Assembly (NCBI GenBank): GCA_014825775.1
Contig: MVAQ01000233.1
Coordinates: 1-33,183 of the forward strand
Direction of reading: 5' to 3'
DNA from: Krasilnikovozyma curviuscula
Taxonomy: Eukaryota > Basidiomycota > Tremellomycetes > Cystofilobasidiales > Mrakiaceae
DNA: 33,183 bases
The number at the start of each line of letters is the position of its first letter. Within the stretch, counting starts at the first letter, position 1. The position numbers and the translations under genes were made by a program. The notes beneath the pieces were generated by a model that was given only the letters and a program-made list of their open reading frames with translations, made no database searches and was not told the DNA's origin. Shown in pieces: positions 31,725 to 33,183 of the stretch.

Positions 31725-33183
31725 TGTTTGATCCCCCTGAAGAGTATATGGACTCTAACGACACTGCGAAAATCCCTTTGAGGCTATTAGGCTGCCGGCT
31801 GCAAGTTTTCCTCCCCTTCGTTGAGGATAGAGTGAGAAGCTGCTGGGCGAGGAAGACTTGTGAATAAAGAAGCATGGAAAATTCAACCGTAATTGAACCT
31901 CACCTTTTAAACCCCGGGAATCGTCACTTCAAGTCGACTTCCTGCAATGTAACAGGAGGAACTGTTTTAAGCCAGCAAGCACCAGCCTGGTAAGCAACCG
32001 TCCAGAGTTTTCTCTGTACAGAACAAGACTGACAAGACCTTTATATTATGTGTTGCAGTACTTGACAAGTTCTTAATGGCCAATTTGGCTTTAATCTGGT
32101 TCAAGTGTACACCGACCCAGTTTCAAGGTTTCTACAGGTATCAAGCCCTCAGATTTACTCCAAAACTGTACTTAACGCCCTTCGGAAGAGGAAGTTGTCT
32201 TTGATCTCGTCAAAACCATGTGTGATTGAGCTGTAATGTGTAATCTGTCCATTTATTTTTTATTTTTTTGTTTCCGTTTGTTTACAAATTCGATTTTGAT
32301 AGCGACTAACTGAAGACATCAGCAGTGAAGGGAACATCTGTTCCTACAACTTGATGGGCAGATGCTTATACAGGTAAAGTACTTTCTTAGGGTGAATTTC
32401 TGTTTTTCGACTGGCCATTCTAACTATGAAATTGTTGGCAGTACAATTAATTGGGGGATAGAGCCTCACTACAATGACCGTATAAAGAAGAGTTGGAGTA
32501 AATCACAAGGCGTGCGTGATAATCTCTGATATTTTCAGATAGAACTGGAAGAGAAAATGCGATGGAGAATGGGGATTCGGTGCGTATGTTCTGTGCCAAT
32601 CGCTAGAGGTCGCCGCTCGCGAGGAGACGATTGTATTATTTTATGCCTTTCCCACTCGCGAGGGGGACGCGATAATCTGTGCAGCATTGAGTCTAGTTCT
32701 ATGTCACAACAGCTCCTCCTGTTTTGCGCCCATTCTCAGTCAGCTTTGAGCCGATTTTCTTGTGTCGAAAGGCACTTAACTCGGTCAAAAATCAGATGCT
32801 TCTTACGACGGACACGCTTATCGTTTTTAAAACTAGAATTTTTTACCGTCTCCTTTCGAGGACCACTCGAAGCAGGTCATCTCATGCGTTCTAGAACCTT
32901 TAGCTGGATGTAAAAAAAAAATCAAAATGGTGAACAAGCCGATAAACTAAAATAAAAGTAATAACATTAAAAGTGGTCGTAGTCGTACTCCTCTCCTCGC
33001 GACTAGGACGCGCGCTGCCCTCCTTGCAAATATAGGCCTCTCGTGACTGGGGCAGAACATATGTTTATTTATGTCGCGGTGAGAGATGATAAAAAGCAAT
33101 TCAATACAATAGAAAGAGTTAGAAAGAATACTAACTAATAAGTACCTGAGAGATGATAGAAAGCAAGTGAAGAACTAATTCTA
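31725..33183. other. Right flank without a supported gene
   Basis: The first part should be the NUFIP1-like promoter. A 118-codon plus-strand frame at 32557-32913 has no recognisable domain. The palindrome CTCGCGAG occurs at 32616 and 32655, and an imperfect 19-bp direct repeat lies near the end. The sequence becomes AT-rich after about 32900. No exon chain can be built. Confidence 0.5.
33081..33166. repeat. Imperfect 19-bp direct repeat pair
   Basis: GAGAGATGATAAAAAGCAA at 33081-33099 and GAGAGATGATAGAAAGCAA at 33148-33166 differ at one base and are offset by 67 bp. They lie at the window edge, so the array could continue outside. Confidence 0.75.

Noticed and set aside
32557..32913. 118-codon plus-strand open frame as a gene
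   Set aside because: Composition is rich in Arg, Ser and Cys as expected from random GC-containing sequence, and no domain is visible.

Overview
The window is nuclear DNA from an intron-rich fungus. Eleven protein-coding genes can be rebuilt by joining exons. Introns are mostly 55-130 nt with GT...AG borders, and several exons are only 9-31 nt long. This architecture fits a basidiomycete, and my best guess is a tremellomycete yeast. That placement is an inference from gene structure; no marker here proves it. I see no bacterial, viral or obvious transposon gene, and no rRNA, tRNA or CRISPR array.

Layout, left to right: 1-1240, no supported gene; 1241-2619 (-), pirin-family cupin protein; 3536-5081 (+), histidine-phosphatase-fold protein of the TFIIIC tau55 type; 6063-8610 (+), allantoate-permease-like MFS transporter; 9359-13632 (+), mismatch-repair protein MSH3; 13676-18308 (-), POL5/MYBBP1A, convergent with MSH3 with only 43 bp between the stops; 19589-21925 (+), sugar-transporter-like MFS protein with an unresolved 5' end; 22195-23878 (-), INO80 complex subunit IES2/INO80B; 23998-24477 (+), LSM6, divergent from IES2 across a 119-bp shared promoter; 25628-27418 (-), Stm1/HABP4-family ribosome or mRNA-binding protein; 27701-29526 (-), CRAL-TRIO (Sec14-like) protein; 29769-31724 (-), NUFIP1-like zinc-finger protein; 31725-33183, no supported gene.

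Most genes are housekeeping. Several act in RNA or ribosome biology: POL5 (rRNA synthesis), LSM6 (U6 snRNA and mRNA decay), the Stm1-like protein (ribosomes), the NUFIP1-like protein (box C/D snoRNP assembly) and the tau55-like protein (possibly Pol III). Two others act on chromatin or genome stability (IES2, MSH3). The remainder are two transporters, a pirin and a lipid-transfer candidate. They do not form an obvious pathway cluster.

The most interesting observations concern gene architecture: a GC-AG intron in LSM6, microexons of 9, 12 and 17 nt, unusually long introns in the Stm1-like gene and POL5, a retainable in-frame 66-nt intron in POL5, a strong upstream ORF overlapping the POL5 start, and the tight MSH3/POL5 tail-to-tail junction. 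I did not find a convincing novel multi-gene system.
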